Source: Hydrogenothermaceae bacterium
GTDB taxonomy: Bacteria; Aquificota; Aquificia; Aquificales; Hydrogenothermaceae
NCBI GenBank assembly: GCA_026418535.1
Contig: JAOABC010000001.1
Span: 124,001-188,000 of the forward strand
DNA length: 64,000 bases
Direction: 5' to 3'
A program made the translations under genes and the position numbers. This document shows positions 52,710 through 62,245 of the stretch, piece by piece; position 1 is the stretch's first letter, and each line of letters starts with the position of its first letter. Below the pieces are notes generated by a model. It saw nothing but the letters and a program-made list of their open reading frames with translations, did not search any database and was not told where the DNA came from.

Positions 52710-53756
52710 TTACTCCTGTATCTCTTCTTCTTTTGCTCTTATCAGTTCCATAGGTATCAGGGTGTTTAGATTTTGGAGAAGCTTATTGTTAAAGTCATGG
52801 TTAACAAACTCTGAAGCGAATTTAAGGGCATTCTTTATAGCTTTTCCATCCGCTCTACCGTGAGTTATGATACATGTCCCCTTAGTACCAAGGAGAGGAG
52901 CACCACCATACTCAGTAAAATCTGCTTTCTTCTTAAAACTTTTTAGGGCTGGAAGCATTAAAACTGCTCCAACCTTCGATATAAAACTCTTTTCAACTTC
53001 TTCTTTTATCATCTCCAGTATAATAGTCCCCAAGCTCTCTGCAGTTTTAAGAACTACATTCCCTACGAAGCCATCACAAACGATAACATCAAAGTCTCCG
53101 GTGAATATGTCTCTTCCTTCTGCGTTTCCTATGAAGTTCAGTTTTGTCATCTTCAGCAGGGGGTAGGTGTCTTTTACCAGCTCGTTTCCCTTGCCTTCCT
53201 CTTCTCCAATGCTCAGTATACCTATCTTTGGTGTATCTGAGGTTCCAAGTATCTCCTTTACGTAAGTATGTCCCATTACGGCAAAGTATAGGAGGTGTCT
53301 TGGTCTACTGTCTACATTAGCCCCAACATCTATCAGAACAGTTCTTGAGCCTTTTTTGTTCGGGAAGGCTACAGCTATTCCCGGCCTTTCTATGCCCTCT
53401 GCTGCTCCTATAACGAACTTACCTATACTCATAGCAGCTCCAGTGTTTCCTGCAGAGACAAATGCTTGGGCTTTACCTTCCCTCACTAGCTTCCCAGCGA
53501 TGTGCATAGAGGAGTTCCTCTTTTTCCTTAGGGCTATGGATGGAGACTCATCCATCCCGATCGTTTCTTCAGCATGGACTATTTCTATTGGTAGTTTAGA
53601 TATGTCTAAATTTTGCCTTTTTATATGCTCCTCTAGTATGGACTTATTACCAACCAGATAGACACTTGTCTTATACTCAGATGCGAACTTAACTGCACCC
53701 TCTATATTACAGGTAGGAGCGTAGTCCCCTCCCATTGCGTCAAGAGCTATATACAC
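52710..53756 (-). CDS. plsX: Phosphate acyltransferase PlsX
   Basis: 348 residues, GTG start overlapping the rpmF stop (TAGTG). MYIALDAMGGDYAP, HAEETIGMDESPSIALR, FVSAGNTGAAM and CDGFVGNVVLKTAESLG identify PlsX, which makes acyl-phosphate from acyl-ACP for phospholipid synthesis. Three bases separate it from fabH. Confidence 0.96.
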   Translation of the reverse strand: MYIALDAMGGDYAPTCNIEGAVKFASEYKTSVYLVGNKSILEEHIKRQNLDISKLPIEIVHAEETIGMDESPSIALRKKRNSSMHIAGKLVREGKAQAFVSAGNTGAAMSIGKFVIGAAEGIERPGIAVAFPNKKGSRTVLIDVGANVDSRPRHLLYFAVMGHTYVKEILGTSDTPKIGILSIGEEEGKGNELVKDTYPLLKMTKLNFIGNAEGRDIFTGDFDVIVCDGFVGNVVLKTAESLGTIILEMIKEEVEKSFISKVGAVLMLPALKSFKKKADFTEYGGAPLLGTKGTCIITHGRADGKAIKNALKFASEFVNHDFNNKLLQNLNTLIPMELIRAKEEEIQE

Positions 53757-53935
53757 TATATGACCTCAACTACCTCTTTGTTTTTATAGTATCCACAGTG
53801 AGGACACACTCTATGGGGTGCTTTTGGTTGGTTACATTCCGGACATATGGATAGTTCAGGTAAGGGCATCCTCAACCACTGAGCTCTTCTCATAGCCGTT
53901 TTCGCTTTAGACTTTTTCCTCTTTGGAACTGCCAT
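53756..53935 (-). CDS. rpmF: 50S ribosomal protein L32
   Basis: 59 residues. The N-terminus MAVPKRKKSKAKTAMRRAQW is the strongly basic L32 start, followed by a zinc ribbon made of CPEC and CPHC. Start at 53935 has AGGAGG upstream (at 53940-53945). L32 lies near the peptidyl transferase region and links ribosome and lipid operon here. Stop TAG overlaps the plsX GTG. Confidence 0.96.
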   Translation of the reverse strand: MAVPKRKKSKAKTAMRRAQWLRMPLPELSICPECNQPKAPHRVCPHCGYYKNKEVVEVI

Positions 53936-53983
53936 ACCTATACCTCCTAATTAAAAAATCAAAGAAAATATTATATCAGAAAT

Positions 53984-54511
53984 CTATTTAATTAACCTTT
54001 GGAGTTTTGAGAAAGGTGAAGCTTCTTTCCATATTCTTCTTTCACAGTCACACTCTTTTATATTCTTATCTACTCCACAGAAAGGACAGAGTCCTCTACA
54101 GTCTGTTCTACAAAGAAGCTTCATAGGAGTGTTTACGATTATCTCTTCCCTTACAAACTGATTAAGGTTGAAATCTTCTTCGTCCTCCAAATACTCTGTA
54201 TGGAGTTCTTCTTCAGATAACTCATTATGTTTTGCTACCTTTTTAGTAAATATAACACTTTCGGAGAAAGAGATCCTTTGAGGATACTCTGCTAGGCACC
54301 TATCACATCTCATCTTTATGTGAGTATCTACAGATATAGTGATGATGTATTCGTCTTTGTTTTTCAACAGGTGAAGGTTCACCTTTACCTCTTCACCGTC
54401 CACCACTATATAGTCTTCCGGAAGCTCTAACTGTGAGAGAGGTATATGGAAGACGAGCTCTCTATAAGGATCTATTCTTAACTCTTCTTTAAGGTTTAGG
54501 TATATGTTCAA
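53984..54511 (-). CDS. YceD/DUF177 protein with a C-terminal zinc ribbon
   Basis: 175 residues. The DUF177 fold (~15-135) with RCDRCLAEYPQRISFSESV is followed by CRTDCRGLCPFCGVDKNIKECDCE, a five- to six-Cys block seen in many YceD homologues. YceD is needed for 23S rRNA accumulation in E. coli and plants and is nearly always next to rpmF, as here. Start ATG 54511 (MNIYLNLKEELRID). Confidence 0.92.
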   Translation of the reverse strand: MNIYLNLKEELRIDPYRELVFHIPLSQLELPEDYIVVDGEEVKVNLHLLKNKDEYIITISVDTHIKMRCDRCLAEYPQRISFSESVIFTKKVAKHNELSEEELHTEYLEDEEDFNLNQFVREEIIVNTPMKLLCRTDCRGLCPFCGVDKNIKECDCERRIWKEASPFSKLQRLIK

Positions 54512-54539
54512 TCTCTACTCTCCTCTGAAAGTTTTGGTG

Positions 54540-54545
54540 TATAAT
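54540..54545 (+). promoter_or_regulatory. -10 box for a possible leaderless dcd mRNA
   Basis: TATAAT, preceded by TG, stands 8 bases before the dcd ATG, which has no Shine-Dalgarno sequence. Confidence 0.45.
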
Positions 54546-54553
54546 ATATTACT

Positions 54554-55096
54554 ATGATTTTGAATGACAACACAATTAAAAGGTACTTAGAAAATGACAT
54601 AATTCAAATAGAGCCTTTAAAAGACTCTCAGATTCAGCCATCTTCCGTAGATCTGAGACTTGGACATGACTTTTTAGTTTATCCGGATAGTATAGATGTC
54701 TTAGATGTTAGAGACCCTTACTTCAGTAACCTCTTAGTCAGGGAGGAGGTTACAGAAGAAGGTTTGATTATAAAGCCTAAACAGTTTATCCTTGCCACAA
54801 CCCTTGAGTACGTTAAGCTTCCGGACTTTATCACTGCTTTTGTGGAAGGTAGATCTTCCCTTGGTAGACTTGGACTGTTTATAGAGAACGCAGGTTGGGT
54901 TGATGCAGGTTTTGAAGGTAATATAACCCTTGAGTTTTACAATGCAAACTCTATACCCATAAAGATATATCCAGGAATGAGGATATGTCAACTTGTATTT
55001 GCCCAGATGATAAAACCTTCAGAGAGGCCTTATAGAGGAAAGTATCAAGGTCAAAGAGGAACTACCCCTTCAAAAATACACATGGACAGGGATTAA
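54554..55096 (+). CDS. dcd: dCTP deaminase
   Basis: 180 residues. QPSSVDLRLG near the N-terminus, EGRSSLGRLGLFIENAGWVD with the catalytic Ser/Arg, and GFEGNITLEFYN with the catalytic Glu. It makes dUTP for dTTP synthesis; a bifunctional dCTP deaminase/dUTPase is possible since some thermophiles have these. Converges with the NtrC-type gene with a 4-base overlap. Confidence 0.94.
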   Translation: MILNDNTIKRYLENDIIQIEPLKDSQIQPSSVDLRLGHDFLVYPDSIDVLDVRDPYFSNLLVREEVTEEGLIIKPKQFILATTLEYVKLPDFITAFVEGRSSLGRLGLFIENAGWVDAGFEGNITLEFYNANSIPIKIYPGMRICQLVFAQMIKPSERPYRGKYQGQRGTTPSKIHMDRD

Positions 55097-56493
55097 GTCC
55101 TAAACTCAGAAGCATCTATACCGTACTTTTTTAGTATCTTCTGCAGAGACTGTCTTTCTATGTTTGCAATTTTTGCTGCTTTAGATATATTACCTCTAGT
55201 CACGGTTAGTAGATTTTTTAGATACTTCTTGGTAAATACTTCGTCGTTTATCTTCTTGGCTATGTTGTAGTCAAATACCATAAACTCTCTGTTATCAATT
55301 CCGGATATGTACCTTGGGAGGTGTTTTGGCTCTATAAGTTCATCTGTTATAGCTAAGATACAAGCTTCATTTATTACATTCTGTAGTTGTCTAACATTTC
55401 CTTCCCATTGGTAGGCAACCAATAGTTCCATTGCAGATAAAGATATCCCTTTTATGTTTGTGTTATACTTGCTGTTAAAATCTTCTAAGAAACCGTAAAC
55501 AAGTAAAGGTATATCTTCTCTTCTCTCTCTTAGGGGAGGTATAGTTATCTTTATACCTTCAAGTCTGAAGTAAAGGTCTTCCCTGAACTTCCCTTCCTTT
55601 ACAAGTGTGTACAAGTCTTTATTTGTAGCACATATGACCCTTACATCTACCTTCTTTGTAGACACATCTCCTATCTTCCTTACCTCTTTTTCCTGGATAA
55701 ACCTTAAGAATTTAGCTTGTATATCTAATGGCAACTCCGATATCTCATCTAAGAACAATGTTCCACCGTCTGCCTGCTCTATTATTCCTACTCTGTCTGT
55801 ATCAGCACCTGTATAGACCCCTTTCTTTGCTCCGAAAAATTCTGCTTCCATTATATCTTTCGGTATAGTAGCACAGTTTATAGGTAAAAATGCTCTGTTT
55901 GACCTATAACTTATCTGATGGATATACTTAGCTATAAGCTCTTTACCTACTCCACTCTCCCCGTACACCAGAACTGTAAAGTCAAAGTTAGCTATTTTCT
56001 GACAGTACTCTATTATCTGCTCCATTGTCTCGTTGTTTATGATAATATTAGGTTCATGAGTGCTTTTGCGGGCAGTGCTAAGTAGACTCTTGTAGAATTG
56101 AGAGTTCTTTAGAGCCTTAGCCTTCTCTATGGAATTCTCAATAGTTTCCCATACTTTCCGTTCGTTGAAGTTCAGGGGTTTTGAGAGATACTCAAAAGCC
56201 CCGTTCTTCACACATTTAACAGCACTCTCTATGGTGCCATAAGCTGTTAGCATTATGAATCCTACTACAGAGTTAAACTTCCTTGCCTCTTCTAATAGCT
56301 CTTCTCCAGTCATATTTGGCATCTTTAAATCCGATATAACTAAATCGTAGTCGTTCTCTTTTATTTTTTTTAAGGCCTTCTTTGGGTCTAACTCTGTATC
56401 CACTCTATAACCTTCGTCCTCAAGTATATCTTTCAGAGTGACTAAAATATCCTCTTCATCATCAACTAGTAGTATAAAACCTCTGTTATTCAT
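55093..56493 (-). CDS. NtrC-type sigma-54-dependent response regulator
   Basis: 466 residues. Receiver domain (~1-120) with phospho-acceptor Asp in LVISDLKMPNM, sigma-54 AAA+ domain (~145-385) with Walker A YGESGVGKELIA, Walker B GGTLFLDEIS and the Arg finger region, and a Fis-type HTH at the C-terminus (ISKAAKIANIERQSLQKIL). The sigma-54 contact loop reads GVYTGA rather than GAFTGA. It overlaps the kinase gene upstream by 8 bases. No sigma-54 promoter was recognised in the window. Confidence 0.95.
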   Translation of the reverse strand: MNNRGFILLVDDEEDILVTLKDILEDEGYRVDTELDPKKALKKIKENDYDLVISDLKMPNMTGEELLEEARKFNSVVGFIMLTAYGTIESAVKCVKNGAFEYLSKPLNFNERKVWETIENSIEKAKALKNSQFYKSLLSTARKSTHEPNIIINNETMEQIIEYCQKIANFDFTVLVYGESGVGKELIAKYIHQISYRSNRAFLPINCATIPKDIMEAEFFGAKKGVYTGADTDRVGIIEQADGGTLFLDEISELPLDIQAKFLRFIQEKEVRKIGDVSTKKVDVRVICATNKDLYTLVKEGKFREDLYFRLEGIKITIPPLRERREDIPLLVYGFLEDFNSKYNTNIKGISLSAMELLVAYQWEGNVRQLQNVINEACILAITDELIEPKHLPRYISGIDNREFMVFDYNIAKKINDEVFTKKYLKNLLTVTRGNISKAAKIANIERQSLQKILKKYGIDASEFRT

Positions 56494-58501
56494 GATCTTC
56501 CTCTAATAATGGGAGTTTTACTATAAATTCTGTTCCTTTACCTTCTTTACTCACTACCGATATCTCTCCTCTGTGCTCCTTCACTATTCTATAACTGACA
56601 GCCAGTCCAAGACCGGTTCCCTTATCCTTTGTTGTGAAAAACGGTTCAAATATTTTATCCAAGAGGTCCTGAGGTATACCAGATCCTGTATCCCTTATAC
56701 TGACCTTTGCAACCTTGCTCTTCTTGTCTTCATGCATCCTTATGGTGACCTTTCCAGTTGAGTTTATCGCTTCTATACCGTTTACAATGATGTTTATAAA
56801 GAGCTGTATCAAAGAGTTCCTGTCTCCCTTTATCTGTATGTCTTTTAGATGCGAACTTACATTTACGTTATTTTTTTGTGTTTGGAGTATTGATAAATTT
56901 ATAGCCTCTTGCAATACCTCCTTTAAGTTGACACTCTCTATTTTGCTATAGTAAGGTTTAGAGAAGTTTAGCAGTCTGTCTATTATATCCTTAGCTCTAT
57001 TTGTGCTTCTCTCTATTCTCTCTAAAACTTCTACTAAACTGTCTTGATGCTCTTTGTCACAACTTCTGATGATCTTTCTCTTTAAGGAGAAGGCAGACTG
57101 GGATATGATAGCGAGAGGATTTTTGATCTCGTGAGATATACTGGCAGTTAACCTTCCTATAACTGCCAGTTTTTCTGAGTGTAGAATTTGCTTCTCCATC
57201 TCCTTCCTCTCTGTTATATCTTCTATTATAAAGACCATACTCTCAGGTTTATTCTCTGACAAAACAGGGTAGACACGAACATCGTAGATGTACTCCTTTC
57301 TATTTCTTGTTATTGTTATGATTTCCTCTATGGGTATTTTAGCGTTATTTATATTTCTCTTTAGAGTTGTTAGTTCTGGATTAAGGTTAAGTATGTTTTC
57401 TCGTTTAACCGACTCTCTCCCTACAAACTTTAAGAAGGCTCTGTTAGCAATCTCTATGTTAAGGTTTGCATCTGTTATAACAAGAGGAATATTGATAGAT
57501 TCTATTGCTGCGTATATTAACTCCCTAAGCTTTATGATCTGCATAAAGTAGTCTATTTTTGCTATAGATGTTCCTATAGACATTGCGTAGGTAATGAGAT
57601 ACTCTGCCTCTTCTTTAGTTACCTCACTTTTAGAGTAGACAGATAGAGTCCCAAGTCTCTCATCTTCTACAAAGATTGGTATTATGAAAAGTCTTTTATT
57701 CTCAAGCTCTGTCACAGTCTCTATGTTTGGGAATAGATCTAAATAGTTTTTTAGGTTTGGGAAAAACCCCTCTTTCTTTACGATCTCGTACTTTTGAATT
57801 TCCAACACAGAACCTGTATAACCCAAGTCTGATAAGCCTTTAACAACTCTATCCGCCATCTCATCTATTGTTATCTCCTTTATGGTATAAGTGTTCAGCT
57901 TGAAAATCTCTTTAAGTTTTCTTTGTATAAGCTGTAGTTTTATATCTAACTTCTCTATCTCCCTCTCAATCTCTGACTCTATGCTCTTTCTGACTTTTAG
58001 TTTAAAGTTTTCTAACTCCTCTTCTTTTTTATGGATAATAGAGTTGATAGAGTTCATCAGTATATAAACCGGAATAGCCAAACTGAGTAGCTCAAAAAGA
58101 GCTATTTCTAAAAGTGAAGCTCCCATAAGGACGATACAGTATGTGAAGATATATATGTTAGGTAGTAAGAAGCTCTGTTTTATCGCTAGATACAACAAGG
58201 GTACAGTGGAAAGTGAAGTTATGACTTTTTGAACCGTATTCTCGTGAAGATATAGTATGGATACAGTTAGTAATGTATAAAAGATAAGTAGACACAGCTT
58301 TATAAATTTTTTATCTTGAATGTTTGCAAGCACTATCCCTGCAAAATATAAAGGATAAGGATTATAAGCTTTATTAAAGTAGGGTAGAGTGTAATGTAAA
58401 CACAGAGAAATGACAGGAAGGAGGTAGTATAGATTCTCTCTACGGAGGTTTTTTAGATAAAGTAAAACTGCAAAGTATGTAAACCAAGGAACTAAGAGCA
58501 T
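56486..58501 (-). CDS. Membrane sensor histidine kinase
   Basis: 671 residues. Five to six TM helices (~1-165), a coiled coil (~170-210), a GAF-like domain (~215-330), a PAS domain (~340-430), then HisKA with SHEIKNPLAIISQS (phospho-His) and HATPase with NIIVNGIEAINS (N box), DTGSGIP and GTGLGLA. The signal is unknown; the membrane part has no periplasmic sensor domain and resembles intramembrane-sensing kinases. It partners the NtrC-type regulator downstream. Confidence 0.92.
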   Translation of the reverse strand: MLLVPWFTYFAVLLYLKNLRRENLYYLLPVISLCLHYTLPYFNKAYNPYPLYFAGIVLANIQDKKFIKLCLLIFYTLLTVSILYLHENTVQKVITSLSTVPLLYLAIKQSFLLPNIYIFTYCIVLMGASLLEIALFELLSLAIPVYILMNSINSIIHKKEEELENFKLKVRKSIESEIEREIEKLDIKLQLIQRKLKEIFKLNTYTIKEITIDEMADRVVKGLSDLGYTGSVLEIQKYEIVKKEGFFPNLKNYLDLFPNIETVTELENKRLFIIPIFVEDERLGTLSVYSKSEVTKEEAEYLITYAMSIGTSIAKIDYFMQIIKLRELIYAAIESINIPLVITDANLNIEIANRAFLKFVGRESVKRENILNLNPELTTLKRNINNAKIPIEEIITITRNRKEYIYDVRVYPVLSENKPESMVFIIEDITERKEMEKQILHSEKLAVIGRLTASISHEIKNPLAIISQSAFSLKRKIIRSCDKEHQDSLVEVLERIERSTNRAKDIIDRLLNFSKPYYSKIESVNLKEVLQEAINLSILQTQKNNVNVSSHLKDIQIKGDRNSLIQLFINIIVNGIEAINSTGKVTIRMHEDKKSKVAKVSIRDTGSGIPQDLLDKIFEPFFTTKDKGTGLGLAVSYRIVKEHRGEISVVSKEGKGTEFIVKLPLLEEDHE

Positions 58502-58504
58502 AAT

Positions 58505-59632
58505 TTAGACTGTAATCAAACTTTTCTCTTCTTCCTGACCAGATGGAATACCCTCTACTAACTCTCTGATAAGGTCTCTAACATGCACTAACCTCTTTAT
58601 CCTATAGCCGTTCGATCCGGAGAAAAACAGTCCTGTCTCTAACCTTCCAAGGTAAGCATCTCCAAGCCTGTCAGCTATACAGTATCCCACCTTTTTAGCT
58701 TCCTCTCCATGGTTACAAGGAACTACACAGTTAGAAGTACACTTGACTTCCGGAGCTTTTCCCTCCTCTATGTCCTTTATAAGTTTTGTTACTATTCCCC
58801 TGGCAGGGTATCCAACAGGGGACTTTAGCAGTACTATATCCTCTTTTTTCGCATTTATTATGACTCTCTTAAACTCTGGAGAGGCGTCACACTCAAAAGT
58901 TCCTACAAATCTTGTCCCCATCTGGACACCTGCTGCACCTTGAGATATATACCATTCTATATCTTCTTTACTCCATACTCCTCCTGCTACTATTACAGGA
59001 AAGTCTCCCCAGTGGTCTCTCTCTTTTAAAACTTCCGGTAGGAGGTTTTCAAGTTGATACTCGGGTTTAAAACAGTCTTCATATGGTATCCCTTGGTGTC
59101 CTCCGGATAGGGGGCCTTCTAATACCACTGCATCTGGAAGCTTGTTATACTTTTTTGTCCAGTGTTTACATATAACTCTTAAAGCTCTTGCTGAGGAGAC
59201 TATCGGAACTAGAGCCACATCACTTCTAGCTGCATACTCAGGAAGTCTTAATGGTAGTCCAGCTCCTGAGATGATTATATTTGCTCCAGCTTCTATAGAG
59301 TCTTTAACAACTCTGTCATAATCGGTTATTGCACAGAGGATATTAACCCCTATTACAGCTTTTTGACTACCAGCAATCTCCTTGGCATCCTTTATTATCC
59401 TCGTGAGAGCCTCTTTGTTGTGAATATACTTACTACCGATAGGTCTTCCGTCCTTCAGTTTTACATAGTTAGGATGTCTGTATCCCGTTCCAACTGAAGA
59501 GACAACACCAAGACAACCGTGCTTAGAGACATTCCCAGCTAAATTCTCCCAGGATATTCCTACACCCATCCCCCCTTGGATTATAGGATACTCTATCTCA
59601 TACTTTCCTATTCTCAACGTTGGTAGTGCCAT
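58505..59632 (-). CDS. Nitronate monooxygenase-like FMN enzyme
   Basis: 375 residues. TIM-barrel FMN fold: YPIIQGGMGVGISWENLAGNV at the N-terminus, VVEGPLSGGHQG-like block (VVLEGPLSGGHQGIPYED), VIVAGGVWSKEDIEWYI and GAAGVQMGTRFVGTFEC at the flavin phosphate site. Cys-rich region CTSNCVVPCNHGEEAKKVGYC near 300-325 is not part of the classic enzyme and could bind a metal or cluster. Its real substrate (nitronate or an enoyl-ACP) is open. It ends three bases before the histidine kinase start codon. Confidence 0.82.
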   Translation of the reverse strand: MALPTLRIGKYEIEYPIIQGGMGVGISWENLAGNVSKHGCLGVVSSVGTGYRHPNYVKLKDGRPIGSKYIHNKEALTRIIKDAKEIAGSQKAVIGVNILCAITDYDRVVKDSIEAGANIIISGAGLPLRLPEYAARSDVALVPIVSSARALRVICKHWTKKYNKLPDAVVLEGPLSGGHQGIPYEDCFKPEYQLENLLPEVLKERDHWGDFPVIVAGGVWSKEDIEWYISQGAAGVQMGTRFVGTFECDASPEFKRVIINAKKEDIVLLKSPVGYPARGIVTKLIKDIEEGKAPEVKCTSNCVVPCNHGEEAKKVGYCIADRLGDAYLGRLETGLFFSGSNGYRIKRLVHVRDLIRELVEGIPSGQEEEKSLITV

Positions 59633-59661
59633 TTTTTTCTCCTATAGTTTAATCTGATATA

Positions 59662-60090
59662 TTATAAACGAGGTAAAGCCTTCTTTGCTTTTAAAATCTT
59701 AACTATATCCCTGTAAAGTTCCGGTTCTCCTGCTTCAAAGGCTAACGTATCTATAAAGAAACCTTCTTTTCTTTTCCCACCTTTTGCAATAAAGTCTGCT
59801 ATAAATAGACCTTCTCTCCTTTTGTGTTCGTAGGCCACCTTACCGATCACTCCTAGATCTGTTTTGCTCAGTTTGTAGATTATATCCATACCTAAGATGT
59901 TTCTAACTGCAAAGTTTGACAGTATATGATCTTCTACAGCCTTCTTTACGAGTACCTCTTCATCCTCGCCCACTAACTTATCTTCCTTTACTTCTAATAT
60001 CTTTAAAACCTTTGAACTTTCAGTGGACTGACCTTTAACTTCATCTAAATCAGCTTTATTCTCAACATTGAACTTTACTATCTTTGCCAT
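59662..60090 (-). CDS. Hypothetical protein, 142 residues
   Basis: GGAGGAAGT precedes the ATG, so it is likely translated. Two parts: a charged N-terminus (~1-50) with many Lys/Glu, and a compact C-terminal domain (~55-142) with an alternating strand-helix pattern (DLGVIGKVAYEHKRREGLF, KEGFFIDTLAFEAGE). No motif is recognised and no Cys is present. It lies between the MFS gene and the nitronate monooxygenase gene. Confidence 0.65.
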   Translation of the reverse strand: MAKIVKFNVENKADLDEVKGQSTESSKVLKILEVKEDKLVGEDEEVLVKKAVEDHILSNFAVRNILGMDIIYKLSKTDLGVIGKVAYEHKRREGLFIADFIAKGGKRKEGFFIDTLAFEAGEPELYRDIVKILKAKKALPRL

Positions 60091-60098
60091 ACTTCCTC

Positions 60099-61361
60099 CT
60101 ATAGGTTCTTTCTATAACTCTCTTTAATAAAGAATGTAGTCAGGAAGACTACAAAGGCAACTCCCATAAGGTAGAAAGCAGGGGAGATCAAAATGTTAGT
60201 CTTGTATATCAAATATGTGGCAACCATGGGAACAGTCCCGCCAAATATACCCAGTGAGATGTTGTATCCTAAAGAAAAGGCTGTATTCCTTACATCTGCC
60301 GGGAAGATCTCAATCAATACAGTTGGAAGGATACTCATAAACATAGAAGACACTAAGGCAAATGTACCATGAGATAGGACTATCTTTTCAGTTTCTCCAG
60401 AGGTTATCAGGTAGAACAGAAAAGGCGTTAGTAAAGTATATAGGAGTGTTGATGTAAGTAGTAGAGGTTTTCTACCTATTCTGTCAGATACCCAAGCCAT
60501 AACCGGAATAAACATCACCAAGATAAACATAGCAAAGGTGTTTATAAAAAGAGCCTTTGACATCTCCATCCCTAAACTTTTTGAGTAGAAGGTTGGCATA
60601 TACATAAACAGCAGAAAAAAAGCCACACCTTGAAGACTGCTGAGTATGATGGCTATGAACAACTCTCTGTAGTGTTCTCTTACTGTTTTTACCAGAGGGT
60701 TATATTCTCTCTTATCAGGCTCAATCTGTAGGAAAACTGGAGTTTCATGGGTCTTCTTCCTTATGTATACTCCCACTAAAGCCAAAACTATACCGACGAG
60801 AAAACCGACTCTCCAACCCCATGACATGAGGTCATCTTTAGTCAGTGTGAACGTTAAGAAAGCCCCAACGAGGGAGCCAAACATGATACCTATAACCGCT
60901 CCAAGCAAATTGATACTTCCAAAAAAACCTCTTCTGCTTGCAGGTGCATGTTCCACCACAAAGGATACGGAAGTAGTATACTCCCCACCTGTGGAAAGCC
61001 CCTGGAGTATCCTTAGTATGACTAGTAGTACTGGAGCTAATATGCCAATCTGAGCGTAAGTTGGTAGTAAACCGATGAAGAAAGTTGGGAAGGCCATCAG
61101 CATTATAGATACAACTAAAGCTTTTTTCCTTCCAAACTTATCTCCTATGTAGCCAAACATCAGAGAACCTAAAGGTCTGAAAAAGAAACCAACTGCAAAG
61201 GCACCAAAGGATACGAGCATAGATGCTATCTGGTTCTCAGAAGGGAAGAAAAGGGTAGCCATAATTACTGCCAGATAACCGTACAGAGTAAAGTCGTACC
61301 ACTCTAGGATGTTTCCGACCATCCCAGAAGCTGCTATCTTAAAGTAAGATTTCTCCTCCAA
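60099..61361 (-). CDS. MFS transporter of the metabolite:H+ symporter type
   Basis: 420 residues, 12 TM helices. ILEWYDFTLYGYLAVIMATLFFP opens the protein and GYIGDKFGRKKALVVS and WVSDRIGRKPLL are the two MFS signature loops; SVSFVVEHAPASRRGFFGS is typical for the MHS branch (ProP, KgtP, ShiA). Substrates of that branch are organic acids or osmolytes, so the cargo is not defined. Gene starts near the CcdA stop. Confidence 0.88.
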   Translation of the reverse strand: MEEKSYFKIAASGMVGNILEWYDFTLYGYLAVIMATLFFPSENQIASMLVSFGAFAVGFFFRPLGSLMFGYIGDKFGRKKALVVSIMLMAFPTFFIGLLPTYAQIGILAPVLLVILRILQGLSTGGEYTTSVSFVVEHAPASRRGFFGSINLLGAVIGIMFGSLVGAFLTFTLTKDDLMSWGWRVGFLVGIVLALVGVYIRKKTHETPVFLQIEPDKREYNPLVKTVREHYRELFIAIILSSLQGVAFFLLFMYMPTFYSKSLGMEMSKALFINTFAMFILVMFIPVMAWVSDRIGRKPLLLTSTLLYTLLTPFLFYLITSGETEKIVLSHGTFALVSSMFMSILPTVLIEIFPADVRNTAFSLGYNISLGIFGGTVPMVATYLIYKTNILISPAFYLMGVAFVVFLTTFFIKESYRKNL

Positions 61362-61396
61362 CGGATACCTCCAATCTTGCTATAAAATTATAGCAT

Positions 61397-62245
61397 TCAG
61401 AAGGATATCATGGAGGATAGTCTTTCTAGCTCTCCGGTCATTATAAGTATACCTATCAGGATGAGCAGAATACCACCTACTATCTCTATTACTAAGAAGT
61501 ACCTTCTGATGAAGTTGAAAAACTTAAAGAAGATGTTTATAGCTGCTGCTGTGATGATGAACGGTATACCCAAACCAAGGGAGAAGGAGAATAAGAGTAA
61601 GGTTCCCTGTATCACAGTTTCCTGTTGTGAAGCCATAAGTAGAATTGCTCCCAATATTGGACCTATACAAGGTGTCCATCCAAGTGCAAAGGCAGTACCT
61701 ACAAAAAAGGCTCCTACAATACCAGGAGGTTTTTTCTGTATCTCTGTATTCTTTTGAACATACAGGAGTTTATATAATCCAGAAAAGTAGAATATGTCAA
61801 GGATAATAGAGAGGATGAAGATAAAGAATCCATTACCGAAGATCTCCTTCGAAGTAAAAAAAACTATCCCATAGAGTGTAAGAGCTAAAGTCGTGAAACC
61901 TATCAGTATCTTTTTAGCTTTATCAGACTGGAGTATGCCAGTGAAGTGTACACCGAGGATGATAACGATGATTGCAGCTATCTTTGATATTATCCATCTG
62001 TATTCCTGTAGAAATGAACCAACTGCTGTAGATGCTGCTCCCATCAATGTAAAGATGAGGGAAAAACCCAAGACAAAAGCTATAGCAGACATCACAACCT
62101 TCCAGTCTATACCTTTTCTGTCTGAGGCTACAGATACGCCGGATATGTAAGCTATATAGCCTGGGATTATAGGTAGAACACATGGGGATAGAAAAGCAAT
62201 TATTCCACCTAGAAAAGCTGCTAGTAAGGTTACATTTTCCATCAA
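61397..62245 (-). CDS. ccdA: Cytochrome c biogenesis CcdA/DsbD-type membrane protein
   Basis: 282 residues with about eight TM helices. PCVLPIIPGYIAYISGVS holds the first redox Cys (in LSPCVLP) and ALGWTPCIGPILGAIL the second, as in CcdA/DsbD. It carries electrons from cytoplasmic thioredoxin to periplasmic thiol carriers. It overlaps the TlpA-like gene by 4 bases and so forms one transcript with its likely partner. Confidence 0.93.
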   Translation of the reverse strand: MMENVTLLAAFLGGIIAFLSPCVLPIIPGYIAYISGVSVASDRKGIDWKVVMSAIAFVLGFSLIFTLMGAASTAVGSFLQEYRWIISKIAAIIVIILGVHFTGILQSDKAKKILIGFTTLALTLYGIVFFTSKEIFGNGFFIFILSIILDIFYFSGLYKLLYVQKNTEIQKKPPGIVGAFFVGTAFALGWTPCIGPILGAILLMASQQETVIQGTLLLFSFSLGLGIPFIITAAAINIFFKFFNFIRRYFLVIEIVGGILLILIGILIMTGELERLSSMISF

